DNA of 35,891 nucleotides, from NCBI GenBank assembly GCA_036406655.1, contig DASXAP010000184.1, positions 1 through 35,891 on the forward strand, in the 5' to 3' direction. Numbering within the stretch: position 1 is the stretch's first letter; each line of letters opens with the position of its first letter. The notes under the pieces are model-generated. The model did no database searches, had not been told where the DNA came from, and worked only from the letters and a program-made list of their open reading frames with translations. A program made the position numbers and the translations under genes. The stretch comes from VAZQ01 sp036406655 (GTDB lineage Bacteria; Pseudomonadota; Alphaproteobacteria; Rhizobiales; Xanthobacteraceae). Shown piece after piece: positions 1 through 7,774 of this stretch.

Positions 1-2819
1 TCTTCCAGCTTGGAAACGCCTCGTGGCAAATCACGCAGGTGGTCGCGGGCACTGTCCGCGTGCGCGACGCGCATGGGGCGCCGCCGACCATTCCGTTCTG
101 GCTCGGCGAGGCGCCCGGCCGCAGCGACGAGCTCTCGGCCGCGGTGTCGCGTCTGCGCGGCGAGATGGCGGCGCATCTCGCGACTGACCCGGCCGGGGAG
201 CGCGCCTTGCGCTGGCTCGTCGACGAGATCGGCATCGGCGCGCCCGCCGCGGAGCAGCTGGTCGAATATCTCGCCGCGGCGCACGCGGCGCTCGAATGCC
301 TGCCGACGCATGACACCATCGTGCTCGAGCGCTTCTTCGACGAGGTCGGCGGCATGCAGCTCGTCGTGCATTCGCCGTTCGGCAGCCGCATCAACCGCGC
401 CTGGGGCCTGGCTTTGCGCAAGCGCTTCTGCCGCAAGTTCAATTTCGAGCTGCAGGCGGCGGCGACCGAGGACAATATCGTCCTCTCGCTCACCACCGCG
501 CACAGCTTCGAGCTCAGCGAGGTGACGCGCTACCTGCATTCGGCGACGGTACGGCCGATCCTTGTTCAGGCCATGCTCGATGCGCCGATGTTCGTCACCC
601 GCTGGCGCTGGGTCATCGGCATAGCCCTTGCGCTGCCGCGTTTTCGCGGCGGCCGCAAGGTGCCGCCGCAGCTCGCGCGGATGGGCGCCGAGGATCTGAT
701 CGCGGCGGTGTTTCCCGACCAGATCGCCTGCGCCGAGAACCTCGTGGGCGAGCGCGAGGTCCCCGACCATCCGCTGGTGCGGCAGACCATCGGTGATTGC
801 CTGCACGAGGCAATGGATATCGCCGGGTTGGAGCGGCTCTTGTCGCGCATCGAGGCGGGCGAGATCCGCGTCGTCGCCTGCGACCTGACCGAGCCCTCGC
901 CGCTGGCGGTCGAGGTGCTTGGGGCGCGGCCCTATGCCTATCTCGACGACGCGCCGCTCGAGGAGCGCCGCACCCAGGCGGTGATGACCAGGCGATGGCT
1001 TTCGCCGGAGCAGGCATCGGAGCTCGGCCGGCTCGATGCGGAGGCGATCGCGCGTGTTCGCGCCGAAGCCTGGCCCGACGCCGCCAACCCCGACGAGCTG
1101 CATGACGCCATGCTGTGGCTCGGGTTCGTCACCGCCGCCGAGGCGCGCGCCGGACCGGGCTGGAACGACTGGCTCTCCGCACTCGCCCGCGACAAGCGCG
1201 CAGCGCTGCTCGATGCGCCGGGCGGGGGGCTTTGGATCACCGCGGAGCGCCTGCCGCAATTCCGTGCGCTGTGGCCGACCGCGCGGCTCGATCCGCCGAT
1301 CACCGCACCGGCAGCGAGCCCCTCGCCGGGGCGGCAGGAAGCGGAGGGCGGCGAAGTCGCGTGGTCGCGCGAGGCGGCGCTGGCCGAGATCCTGCGCGGG
1401 CGGCTCGAGGGCTCGGGCCCCGTCGCGCAGGACGCCTTGGACGCCTGCCTCGGGCTCACGCCGAGCGAGGTGGCAGCCGCCCTCTTCGCGCTGGAGGCCG
1501 AGGGCTTCGCCATGCGCGGACGGTTCACGCCGGAAGCAGCCGCCGAGGAATGGTGCGAGCGCCGCCTGCTCGCCCGCATTCATCACTACACCGTCAAGCG
1601 CCTGCGCGCAGAGATCGAGCCGGTTGCGGCGCGCGATTTCCTTCGCTTCCTGCTGGGCTGGCAGCGCCTCGCCCCCGACGCGCGCATGCAGGGACCCGAA
1701 GCCGTCGATGTGGTGGTGGGCCAGCTCGAAGGATTCGAGGCGCCTGCCGGCGCCTGGGAGACCGAGCTGTTGCCGGCGCGGCTCGTCGACTACGAGCCGC
1801 AATGGCTGGATGACCGCTGCCTCGCCGGGCAGATCGCCTGGACCCGGTTGCGGCCACGCACTATGCGGGGCAACGGCGAAGCCCGGCTCACGCCGGTGCG
1901 TACTACGCCGATCACCCTGCTGATGCGGCGTCACGCGGCATTCTGGGGCTCGCTCTCGCCGCAAGCGGAATCGGCGCAGCCGAGCCCGCGCGCGCAGGCG
2001 GTGGTCGAGTGCATTCGCCGGCACGGTGCCTCCTTCTTCGACGAGCTCGTCGAAGGCACGGGGCTGCTGCGCTCGCAGCTCGAGGAGGGGCTGGCAGAGC
2101 TCGTCGCGCTCGGCCTCGTCAGCTCCGACAGCTTCGGCGGCCTGCGCGCGCTGCTCGTGCCGTCGGCGGAGCGGCGGCCTTTCCCCGGCGCGCACCGCCG
2201 CCGCCGCACCGCGCCGCATGGGATGGAGGCCGCCGGGCGCTGGGCGCTCGCCCGCCGAAGCGGCGCGCATCCGACGGGCGAGCCCGAGCGCAAGGCCTTC
2301 GCGCAGGCGAGCGTGGAGCATGTGGCGCACACGCTGCTCAGGCGATACGGCGTCGTCTTCTGGCGGCTGATCGAGCGCGAGGCCGCCTGGGTGCCGCCCT
2401 GGCGCGACTTGCTGCGGGTCTATCGCCGGCTCGAGAGCCGCGGCGAGATCCGCGGCGGACGTTTCGTGGCCGGCTTTTCCGGCGAGCAGTTCGCGCTGCC
2501 CGAGGCGGTCGGAATGCTGCGCGAGGCGCGGCGGCAGCAACCCTCGGGCGACTTCATCTCGCTCTCGGGCGCCGATCCGCTCAACCTCGTCGGCATATTG
2601 ACGCCGGGACCGAGGCTCGCAGCCCTCACCGGCAACCGCCTGCTCTACCGCGACGGCGTGCCGGTCGCGCTCCTCGCCGCGGGAGAGGTCGAGCTTCTCG
2701 AGACGCTCGAGGCGGCGGACGAGTGGCAGGCGCGCAAAGCCCTGCTGCGCGCCGGCCCCACGCTGTCGGCCGATCGGGAGCCGGCCGCCTCGGGCAAGGT
2801 TGCGGCATCAACTCCGTAG
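1..2819 (+). CDS. lhr: Lhr-family large ATP-dependent helicase, C-terminal part (5' end outside window)
   Basis: The reading frame is open from the window edge; the first full codon is at base 3 and there is no real start here. The visible part, about 938 residues, begins with FQLGNASWQI and GEAPGRSDELS, which are typical of the region after the two RecA-like helicase domains in Lhr proteins. Further on, FPDQIACAENLVG, DHPLVRQT and DDAPLEERRTQAV match the winged-helix and beta-barrel core that clamps nucleic acid in this family. The last ~400 residues are the longer, less conserved Lhr C-terminal region. Lhr proteins are cytoplasmic 3'-5' helicases of about 1400-1600 residues linked to DNA repair. 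The Walker motifs lie upstream of the window and cannot be checked. The gene looks intact to its stop and is not obviously linked to the catabolic genes downstream. Confidence 0.9.
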   Translation, partial: FQLGNASWQITQVVAGTVRVRDAHGAPPTIPFWLGEAPGRSDELSAAVSRLRGEMAAHLATDPAGERALRWLVDEIGIGAPAAEQLVEYLAAAHAALECLPTHDTIVLERFFDEVGGMQLVVHSPFGSRINRAWGLALRKRFCRKFNFELQAAATEDNIVLSLTTAHSFELSEVTRYLHSATVRPILVQAMLDAPMFVTRWRWVIGIALALPRFRGGRKVPPQLARMGAEDLIAAVFPDQIACAENLVGEREVPDHPLVRQTIGDCLHEAMDIAGLERLLSRIEAGEIRVVACDLTEPSPLAVEVLGARPYAYLDDAPLEERRTQAVMTRRWLSPEQASELGRLDAEAIARVRAEAWPDAANPDELHDAMLWLGFVTAAEARAGPGWNDWLSALARDKRAALLDAPGGGLWITAERLPQFRALWPTARLDPPITAPAASPSPGRQEAEGGEVAWSREAALAEILRGRLEGSGPVAQDALDACLGLTPSEVAAALFALEAEGFAMRGRFTPEAAAEEWCERRLLARIHHYTVKRLRAEIEPVAARDFLRFLLGWQRLAPDARMQGPEAVDVVVGQLEGFEAPAGAWETELLPARLVDYEPQWLDDRCLAGQIAWTRLRPRTMRGNGEARLTPVRTTPITLLMRRHAAFWGSLSPQAESAQPSPRAQAVVECIRRHGASFFDELVEGTGLLRSQLEEGLAELVALGLVSSDSFGGLRALLVPSAERRPFPGAHRRRRTAPHGMEAAGRWALARRSGAHPTGEPERKAFAQASVEHVAHTLLRRYGVVFWRLIEREAAWVPPWRDLLRVYRRLESRGEIRGGRFVAGFSGEQFALPEAVGMLREARRQQPSGDFISLSGADPLNLVGILTPGPRLAALTGNRLLYRDGVPVALLAAGEVELLETLEAADEWQARKALLRAGPTLSADREPAASGKVAASTP

Positions 2820-2952
2820 ATCGGCGAAGGCGCAGGCAGCAATCAGCGCGGCGTGGTGTGCGCGGGGCTTCATCCGGCGGCGCGGCGCACGATGGCGCCA
2901 TCACGTTTGCCGAGATTTGTCGTATGTCAACAGTCAGGTTAAACTGAGAAAT

Positions 2953-3162
2953 ATGATGAAGGCTCAAATCTATCTGCCGAAGGAAGAACTCGTCGCCCTG
3001 CGCAGGGCGGCGGCGAGGTCCGGACGCAGCATGGCCGAGCTGGTTCGGGAGGCCATTCGCAGCGTCGTGCTCAAGCCGAAGGCCACTGGTCCGGTCGCCA
3101 TCTGGGACGGGCGGCCGACGCGCACATCGGTGGAGCATGATAGCGTCCACGACGAGCTCTGA
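2953..3162 (+). CDS. CopG/ribbon-helix-helix antitoxin-like protein
   Basis: A 69-residue protein starting MMKAQIYLPKEEL (second Met at 2956). It has a short beta strand (KAQIYLP) and two helices with SGRSMAELVREAIR, the usual ribbon-helix-helix DNA-binding fold of VapB-type antitoxins. The C-terminal tail (GPVAIWDG..RTSVEHDSVHDEL) resembles tails that wrap the partner toxin. An earlier in-frame start at 2800 would add 51 residues unlike the family and was rejected. The family normally sits directly before a PIN-domain toxin with overlapping reading frames. Here the next frames from 3137 and 3162 run for only 21 and 69 codons and carry no PIN motif, so the antitoxin appears orphaned. Function is inferred from the fold and tail. 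Confidence 0.72.
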   Translation: MMKAQIYLPKEELVALRRAAARSGRSMAELVREAIRSVVLKPKATGPVAIWDGRPTRTSVEHDSVHDEL

Positions 3163-3243
3163 TGCGGATTCCGCCTCCTTGCGTAGCGTGTTGCTCCACT
3201 GAAGAAGCCGTGGCTGCGCGCATGCCGGTTACGGCGGCTGTGC

Positions 3244-3714
3244 TTACCTGTCCGTCAGCCGCACGCCGCCGCGGCGGCCGAGCGCTTCGCAGTCGGCATC
3301 GGTCCGAAGCCCGATCGCGCGGATGCCGTGGGCGGCGAGCTCCTCGTCGCGCTCCTCGGTGTCGCCGGTGACGCCGACCGCGCCGACGACCTCGCAGCGC
3401 GCGTTGCGGATCTGCATGCCGCCGCCTTCGGGAAAGATCTGCTCGCCCGAGGCGTCGAGCAGATAGCGCATGAAGATGGGCTTCTGCTCGGCGCGCAGCT
3501 TGACCAGCCGCGACGAGCGTCCGAGCGCCAGCGCGGCGTAGGCCTTGCCGTAGGCCATCTCGAAGCGGATCATCGAAGCGCCGTCCTCCTTCCTGAATGC
3601 CTTCACCTTGCAGCCGGGCTCGACCACGATCACCGACAGGGGCCGGCAGTCGAGCTCGGCCCCCCGCGCGAGGATGGCGGCGATCAGGCGATCGGCCTCG
3701 TCGAGCGTGATCAT
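3244..3714 (-). CDS. GlcG/HbpS-like DUF336 (haem-degrading family) protein
   Basis: A 156-residue protein with the DUF336 fold. It begins ITLDEADRLIAAILARGAEL. The middle (MAYGKAYAALALG) matches the family motif around substrate-pocket residues, and FPEGGGMQIR followed by VVGAVGVTGDTEERDEELAAHG is the highly conserved core. Family members bind haem or are found beside catabolic operons as small accessory proteins (GlcG in the glycolate cluster), but a general biochemical role is not established. The ATG at 3714 is preceded on the minus strand by a near-perfect Shine-Dalgarno, GGAGGTGA at 3716-3723. It stands alone between the antitoxin gene and a remnant-rich spacer. Confidence 0.85.
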   Translation of the reverse strand: MITLDEADRLIAAILARGAELDCRPLSVIVVEPGCKVKAFRKEDGASMIRFEMAYGKAYAALALGRSSRLVKLRAEQKPIFMRYLLDASGEQIFPEGGGMQIRNARCEVVGAVGVTGDTEERDEELAAHGIRAIGLRTDADCEALGRRGGVRLTDR

Positions 3715-3936
3715 TTCACCTCCGACAGGATGTGGGCTGCCCGATCCGGTATTCGTCTGACCCGCTCAGGAATGAGTCGGTGCGGGAGCGCGAAAATTCA
3801 TACGTCGACCGAAGCACAGGCTCTCGTCCGAGGACAAGCTCTGCAAAGCGAGTGAGCGGCTCTTCCCCGTACTCCGCTTCGCTCATGCAGGCTATTCTAG
3901 GAGCTGCTGGTCGCTCCATGATTCTTCTCTCGGCCG

Positions 3937-4005
3937 GTCATCGCCGGGCTTGGCCCGGCGATCCCGATTCAGGATCGGGATGGCCGGCACGAGGCCGGCC
4001 ATGAC
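3937..4005. repeat. REP-like tripartite palindromic repeat
   Basis: Three consecutive hairpins are visible: ATCGCCGGGC-TTG-GCCCGGCGAT at 3940-3962, ATCCCGAT-TCAGG-ATCGGGAT at 3961-3981, and ATGGCCGGC-ACGAG-GCCGGCCAT at 3980-4002. The whole is bracketed by GTCAT (3937-3941) and ATGAC (4001-4005). A second element with the same plan lies at 19660-19740. GCCGGGC palindromes of this type are common intergenic repeats in Bradyrhizobium-like genomes (from memory). Confidence 0.8.
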
Positions 4006-4009
4006 GACG

Positions 4010-4126
4010 CTCGTTGTGGTGGACGCCGCGGAAGGGCGCTTTGCATCCCATCTCCAGCCGCGCGGCCACCTCGATGCCGTGGGCCTGGAAACAGGTCTCG
4101 AGGTTGCGGCGGCGGACGTTCTGCGG
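4010..4126 (-). pseudogene. Possible remnant of a LysR-type regulator (effector domain fragment)
   Basis: The minus strand reads about 38 codons, PQNVRRRNLETCFQAHGIEV continuing AARLEMG. This resembles the middle of a LysR effector-binding domain, where an Arg-rich turn is followed by a helix, '..HGI.V', and a strand ending in LEM. A stop codon lies immediately upstream, and the similarity is lost at the edge of the palindromic repeat (~4005). It is too short for certainty and rests on pattern memory only. Confidence 0.35.
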
Positions 4127-4181
4127 CTAGGCTCCGCGCCGGAAATCCGCGCGAGCGCGCGTCACGCCGGGGAGGAAGCTC

Positions 4182-5453
4182 ATGGGCACCGCTAATTTCG
4201 GCATCGTCGGAATGGATTGGCAGCAGCGCGTCAACTGGGAGCGCCTGCGCAGCTACCGGACCGAGCGCGCGCGCGAGCACATGAAGAAGCACGGGCTCGG
4301 CGCCGTGCTGTGCATGTACGACGAGAACGTGCGCTATCTCACCGGCACCCTCACTCCCGGGTGGAACCGGCTCAAGCCGGGACTGCGTTACGCGCTGCTC
4401 TGCGGCGACGGCGCACCGGTGCTGTTCGAGCAGGGCGATCTCGGCTTCCAGGTGGAGCGGCACTCGCCATGGCTCCCGAAAGAGAACGTTCGCCACTCCT
4501 TCGCCTGGATCAAGGGCGCGGCCGGTCCTGCTTCCGTCATGCAGGTCACGAAGTTCACCAATGCGATCGTCGACGAGATGCGCCGGCACGGCGTCGCCGG
4601 GCAGAAGCTCGGGGTGGATTTCATCGACATCAACATGATCGGGATCTTCCAGGACAAGGGCATCCACTGGGTCGACGGCATGACGCCGATGATGGAGGCG
4701 CGCGCGGTCAAGAACGTGGACGAGCAGGAGTGCATGCGCATCGTCGGCGCCATCGGCGATGCCACCCACTGGGAATGCATGAAGTTCCTGCGCCCCGGGA
4801 TCACCGAGAACCAGGTGACCGCCCATCTCATGAAGTATCTCTACAGCTTTCCCGGCATGGAGGATGTCGAGGACGTGATCGTCTCCTCCGGCCCCAATAC
4901 CTGGCCGAACTGGCGCAACTTCTCCGATCGGATCATCCAGCCCGGCGACATCGTGTTCATGGATCTGGCCGCGCTCACCTGGAACGGTTACAAGTCCTGC
5001 TACTACCGCACCTATTGCGTGGGCAAGGAGCCGACCCAGGAGCAGAAGGACACCTACGCCGAGGCGCTCAAGTGGCTCTACGACTCGATCGCGGCCGTGC
5101 GCGTCGGCGCCACCACCCGCGACATCGCCATGAAATGGCCCTCGGCGATGGAGACCTGGGGCTACGAGGATGAGGACCAGGCGGCGGCGAACCTCTGGGG
5201 CCACGGCCTCGGCCTCGCGCAATACGATCAGCCGGTGATCTCGCGCATCTGGTCGCTCGATCACCCGGTCGAGATCAAGGCGGGGATGACCTTTGCCCTC
5301 GAGACTCAGCACGGCAAGCGCTTCCGCTACGGCGTGCGGATCGAGGAGATGCTGATCGTGCATGAGAAGGAGATCGAGATCGTCTCCAATTTCCCGGTGA
5401 AGCAGATCACCGTCGTCGATCCGCTCCCGGGCTACGGCGATCACGTGAAATGA
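4182..5453 (+). CDS. M24 family (creatinase/Xaa-Pro peptidase fold) protein
   Basis: A 423-residue protein. The N-terminal half is a creatinase-type domain (MYDENVRYLTGT near 45-56) and the C-terminal half a pita-bread domain. Metal-ligand positions can be followed: Asp261 (GDIVFMDLAA), His341 (LWGHGLGL), Glu374 (FALETQHG) and Glu388 (RIEEMLIV). The second aspartate, usually in a SD.TRT motif, is replaced by KSCYYRT with Cys273, so a canonical two-metal peptidase site is incomplete. The protein may be a metal-altered hydrolase or lyase and not a peptidase; creatinase itself uses this fold without metal. The ATG follows a strong GGAGG site. It is the first gene of a tight plus-strand operon with a PEP-utilising protein and two hydroxyacid dehydrogenases. 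The substrate is unknown. Confidence 0.85.
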   Translation: MGTANFGIVGMDWQQRVNWERLRSYRTERAREHMKKHGLGAVLCMYDENVRYLTGTLTPGWNRLKPGLRYALLCGDGAPVLFEQGDLGFQVERHSPWLPKENVRHSFAWIKGAAGPASVMQVTKFTNAIVDEMRRHGVAGQKLGVDFIDINMIGIFQDKGIHWVDGMTPMMEARAVKNVDEQECMRIVGAIGDATHWECMKFLRPGITENQVTAHLMKYLYSFPGMEDVEDVIVSSGPNTWPNWRNFSDRIIQPGDIVFMDLAALTWNGYKSCYYRTYCVGKEPTQEQKDTYAEALKWLYDSIAAVRVGATTRDIAMKWPSAMETWGYEDEDQAAANLWGHGLGLAQYDQPVISRIWSLDHPVEIKAGMTFALETQHGKRFRYGVRIEEMLIVHEKEIEIVSNFPVKQITVVDPLPGYGDHVK

Positions 5454-5456
5454 GGC

Positions 5457-6770
5457 ATGCGACCGCTCTCGCGCGCAGGGCCGGCCGTGAGTGACTTCAT
5501 CGTTCCGCTGGAGGCCGCCGGGGCGGCCGGGGCCGCGCAGGTCGGGCCGAAGGCGGCGAACCTCGCCGCGCTGGCGAAGGCCGGGCTGCCGACGCCGGGC
5601 GGCTTCTGCCTGAGCGCGGCCGCCTACCGGGCGCAGATCGCCGCGCTCGGTCTCGATGAGGTGGTCGATGCCTTCGCCGCCGCCGATCCCGTCGCGCAGC
5701 GTCGCCTCGCGGTCGAGATCCGGCTTGCGCTCTACGAGCAGCCGCTCGCAGCAGATATCCTCGCCCCGCTGCTGCAGGCCTGGCGGACGCAGCGGGAGGG
5801 GAACAGCGCGCCGAGCGCGGTGCGCTCTTCCGCCCTGGTCGAGGACAGGAAGGGCTGCAATTTCGCCGGCCAGTTCGAGAGCTTTCTCGGCATCGGCGAG
5901 GAAGCGGCGCTCCTCACCGCCGTGCGTGCCTGCTGGGCGGCGCTGTGGACCACCAACGCCCGCCGCTACATGGACAACAACGGATTGTCGCCGGCGGGTA
6001 CCGCGATGGCGGTGCTGATCCAGCCGCTGGTCGAGGCGCGCGCATCGGGGGGCGCCTTGAGCGAGACGGCCGACGGCCAGATGCTGATCAGCGCGACCTG
6101 GGGATTGGGGTCGGCGATCGCCCAGGGCGAGGTGGTGCCCGACCGGATCGTGCTCACGCGGCAGGGCTTCCTGCGCAAGATCGATGCCGGCCGCAAGGAC
6201 CACCGGGAGACCTGCGGGCACGGCGCCGGGGCGATGCCGCAAGCGGTTCCGCGGGAGCTCGCCACCGCGCCCTGTCTCGATGCGGCGCAGGCAGTCGTGC
6301 TCGGCCGCATGCTGCGCAAGGCGGAAGCCGTGATCGGCTCTCCGGTGGAGATCGAATGGGCGCTCGATGCCGCCGGCTTCAAGCTGCTGCAGGCCCGCCC
6401 GCTCGTGCTGCAGCCGATCGTCGTGCCGGACGAGGTCTGGCGCAGGCATCCCGGCCTCAACGGGCATCCCGCCGGGATCGGCTGGGGCACCGGCCGCGCC
6501 GTGGTGGTCAATTGCGAATGCGAGCTGACCCGGGTGGCGCCGGGCGACGTGCTCGTCACCCGCGTCGCCGGGCCGGCGCTGAGCCAGGTGCTGCCGCGGG
6601 TTGCCGCAGTCGTGGCCGAGCTCGGCGGCTCGACCTCGCACCTCGCCTCGCTCGCGCGCGAGCGCGGCATCCCCATGGTGCTCGGTGTGCTCGATGCCAC
6701 CCGGCGGATTCCGGACGGCGCCCAGGTCGCCGTCGACGGCGTCGCCGGCGTGGTGCGGTGGATGAGCTGA
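5457..6770 (+). CDS. PEP/pyruvate-dikinase-like protein (ATP-grasp plus swivelling His domain)
   Basis: A 437-residue protein starting 3 bases after the M24 stop. A GTG at 5487 (VSDFIVPLEA) is an equally plausible start and fits the family better. Residues ~30-330 resemble the nucleotide-binding domain of PEP synthase/pyruvate phosphate dikinase: VGPKAANLAAL, later VRSSALVEDRKG, FAGQFESFLG and EIEWALD near the end. Residues ~350-437 are the mobile phosphohistidine domain, with GGSTSHLASLARERGIP and the probable phospho-accepting His395. The large C-terminal PEP/pyruvate TIM barrel of PEP synthase is absent, as is any recognisable substrate domain between the two parts. The protein could therefore phosphorylate a different acceptor, as rifampin phosphotransferase does, or work with a separate partner. 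The exact reaction is unknown. Confidence 0.82.
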   Translation: MRPLSRAGPAVSDFIVPLEAAGAAGAAQVGPKAANLAALAKAGLPTPGGFCLSAAAYRAQIAALGLDEVVDAFAAADPVAQRRLAVEIRLALYEQPLAADILAPLLQAWRTQREGNSAPSAVRSSALVEDRKGCNFAGQFESFLGIGEEAALLTAVRACWAALWTTNARRYMDNNGLSPAGTAMAVLIQPLVEARASGGALSETADGQMLISATWGLGSAIAQGEVVPDRIVLTRQGFLRKIDAGRKDHRETCGHGAGAMPQAVPRELATAPCLDAAQAVVLGRMLRKAEAVIGSPVEIEWALDAAGFKLLQARPLVLQPIVVPDEVWRRHPGLNGHPAGIGWGTGRAVVVNCECELTRVAPGDVLVTRVAGPALSQVLPRVAAVVAELGGSTSHLASLARERGIPMVLGVLDATRRIPDGAQVAVDGVAGVVRWMS

Positions 6771-7759
6771 TGCGCCCGCGCATCTTCGTCACCCAGCCGG
6801 TCGCGAGATCCGCGCTCGACCGGCTGCGTGCCGTCGCCGCGCTCACGGTGAACAAGGATTCGGGGCGCATCATCGCCAGGAGGCCGCTGCTCGCCGCGGT
6901 GCGCAAATGCGACATCCTGTTCTCGCTGCTGCACGACAGGATCGATCGCGAGGTGATCGCGGCCAACCCGCGGCTGCGAATGCTGGCTTCCCAGTCCATC
7001 ACTCCCGACAATATCGACATCGGCGAGGCGACGCGGCGCGGGATTCCGGTCACCGTGGTGCCGCCGATCGTCGCCGAGGCGACCGCCGACATCAATTTCG
7101 GACTGATGCTGATGGTGGCGCGGCGCATGGTCGAAGGCGACCGCCTCGTGCACAAGGGCCGGTTTCCCGGATCGCAGTCGAACCACCTGCTCGGCGCGGC
7201 GGTCTACGGCAAGACCATCGGGCTCGTCGGCGGCGGCGGCCGGATCGGACGGGCGGTGGCGCGCCGCGCCGGCGGCTTCGGGATGCGGGTGCTCTATTGG
7301 GGGCCCAGCCGGAAGCCGGAAAGTCTCGAGCGCGAGCATCGGATGACGTATGTGCCGCTCGAGCAGCTGCTCGCGGAATCGGATTTCGTCTCGCTGCATT
7401 CCCCGCTCAAGCCGGAGACGCGGCATCAGATCGGGAGCCGGGAGCTCGCGCAAATGAAGCCGACGGCTTTCCTGATCAACACGGCGCGCGGCGCCATCGT
7501 CGACGAGGCGGCGCTGGTGCGCGCGCTCAGGCGACACCAGATCGCGGGCGCCGGTCTCGACGTGTTCGAGCACGAGCCCGAGGTCTCGCCGGCCCTGCTG
7601 GCGATGCCGAACGTCGTCACCACCCCGCATCTCGGCAGCGCGGTGATCGAGGTGCGCGAGCAGATGGCCAACATCGTCGTCGACAACATCCTGGCGCTGC
7701 TCGCCGGGAAGCGACCGCCGAATTGCGTCAACCCGGAGGTGCTGCGAGGATCGGCGTAG
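6770..7759 (+). CDS. D-2-hydroxyacid dehydrogenase (glyoxylate/hydroxypyruvate reductase-like)
   Basis: A 329-residue protein whose ATG overlaps the preceding stop (TGATG), suggesting translational coupling. It is a two-domain D-2-hydroxyacid dehydrogenase. The nucleotide loop is LVGGGGRIGRAVARR. Strand beta-2 ends in YWGPSRKPE, with Ser/Arg in place of the usual Asp, which favours NADPH. The catalytic Arg is in LINTARGAIVDE, the Glu in LDVFEHEP and the His in TTPHLGSA. It probably reduces a 2-keto acid to a D-2-hydroxy acid or the reverse in the cytoplasm. The in-frame sequence upstream of 6770 overlaps the PEP-like gene in another frame and is not part of this protein. Confidence 0.9.
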   Translation: MRPRIFVTQPVARSALDRLRAVAALTVNKDSGRIIARRPLLAAVRKCDILFSLLHDRIDREVIAANPRLRMLASQSITPDNIDIGEATRRGIPVTVVPPIVAEATADINFGLMLMVARRMVEGDRLVHKGRFPGSQSNHLLGAAVYGKTIGLVGGGGRIGRAVARRAGGFGMRVLYWGPSRKPESLEREHRMTYVPLEQLLAESDFVSLHSPLKPETRHQIGSRELAQMKPTAFLINTARGAIVDEAALVRALRRHQIAGAGLDVFEHEPEVSPALLAMPNVVTTPHLGSAVIEVREQMANIVVDNILALLAGKRPPNCVNPEVLRGSA

Positions 7760-7774
7760 AACTGGAGATCCACC

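Larger units (their letters stand above)
3715..4181. other. Spacer with no intact gene
   Basis: About 470 bases without a convincing gene. It holds the ribosome-binding site of the DUF336 gene (3716-3723), a three-hairpin palindromic element (3937-4005), a possible LysR gene remnant on the minus strand (4010-4126), and a strong ribosome-binding site GGGAGGAAG just before the M24 gene start at 4182. A 67-codon minus-strand frame at 3716-3919 has no recognisable motif and is probably not a gene. Confidence 0.6.

Noticed and set aside
3716..3919. 67-codon minus-strand frame upstream of the DUF336 gene
   Set aside because: It has no motif or ribosome-binding site of its own, and its end coincides with the Shine-Dalgarno of the DUF336 gene.
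3969..6641. 890-codon minus-strand open frame opposite the M24 and PEP-like genes
   Set aside because: It is antisense to two well-supported genes, rich in Arg/His/Asp/Gly repeats of the kind produced by complement frames of GC-rich genes, and has no motif.
5945..6769. Upstream in-frame extension of the first hydroxyacid dehydrogenase
   Set aside because: It lies inside the PEP-like gene in another frame with shadow-like composition. The ATG at 6770 overlaps the preceding stop and begins the normal N-terminus.
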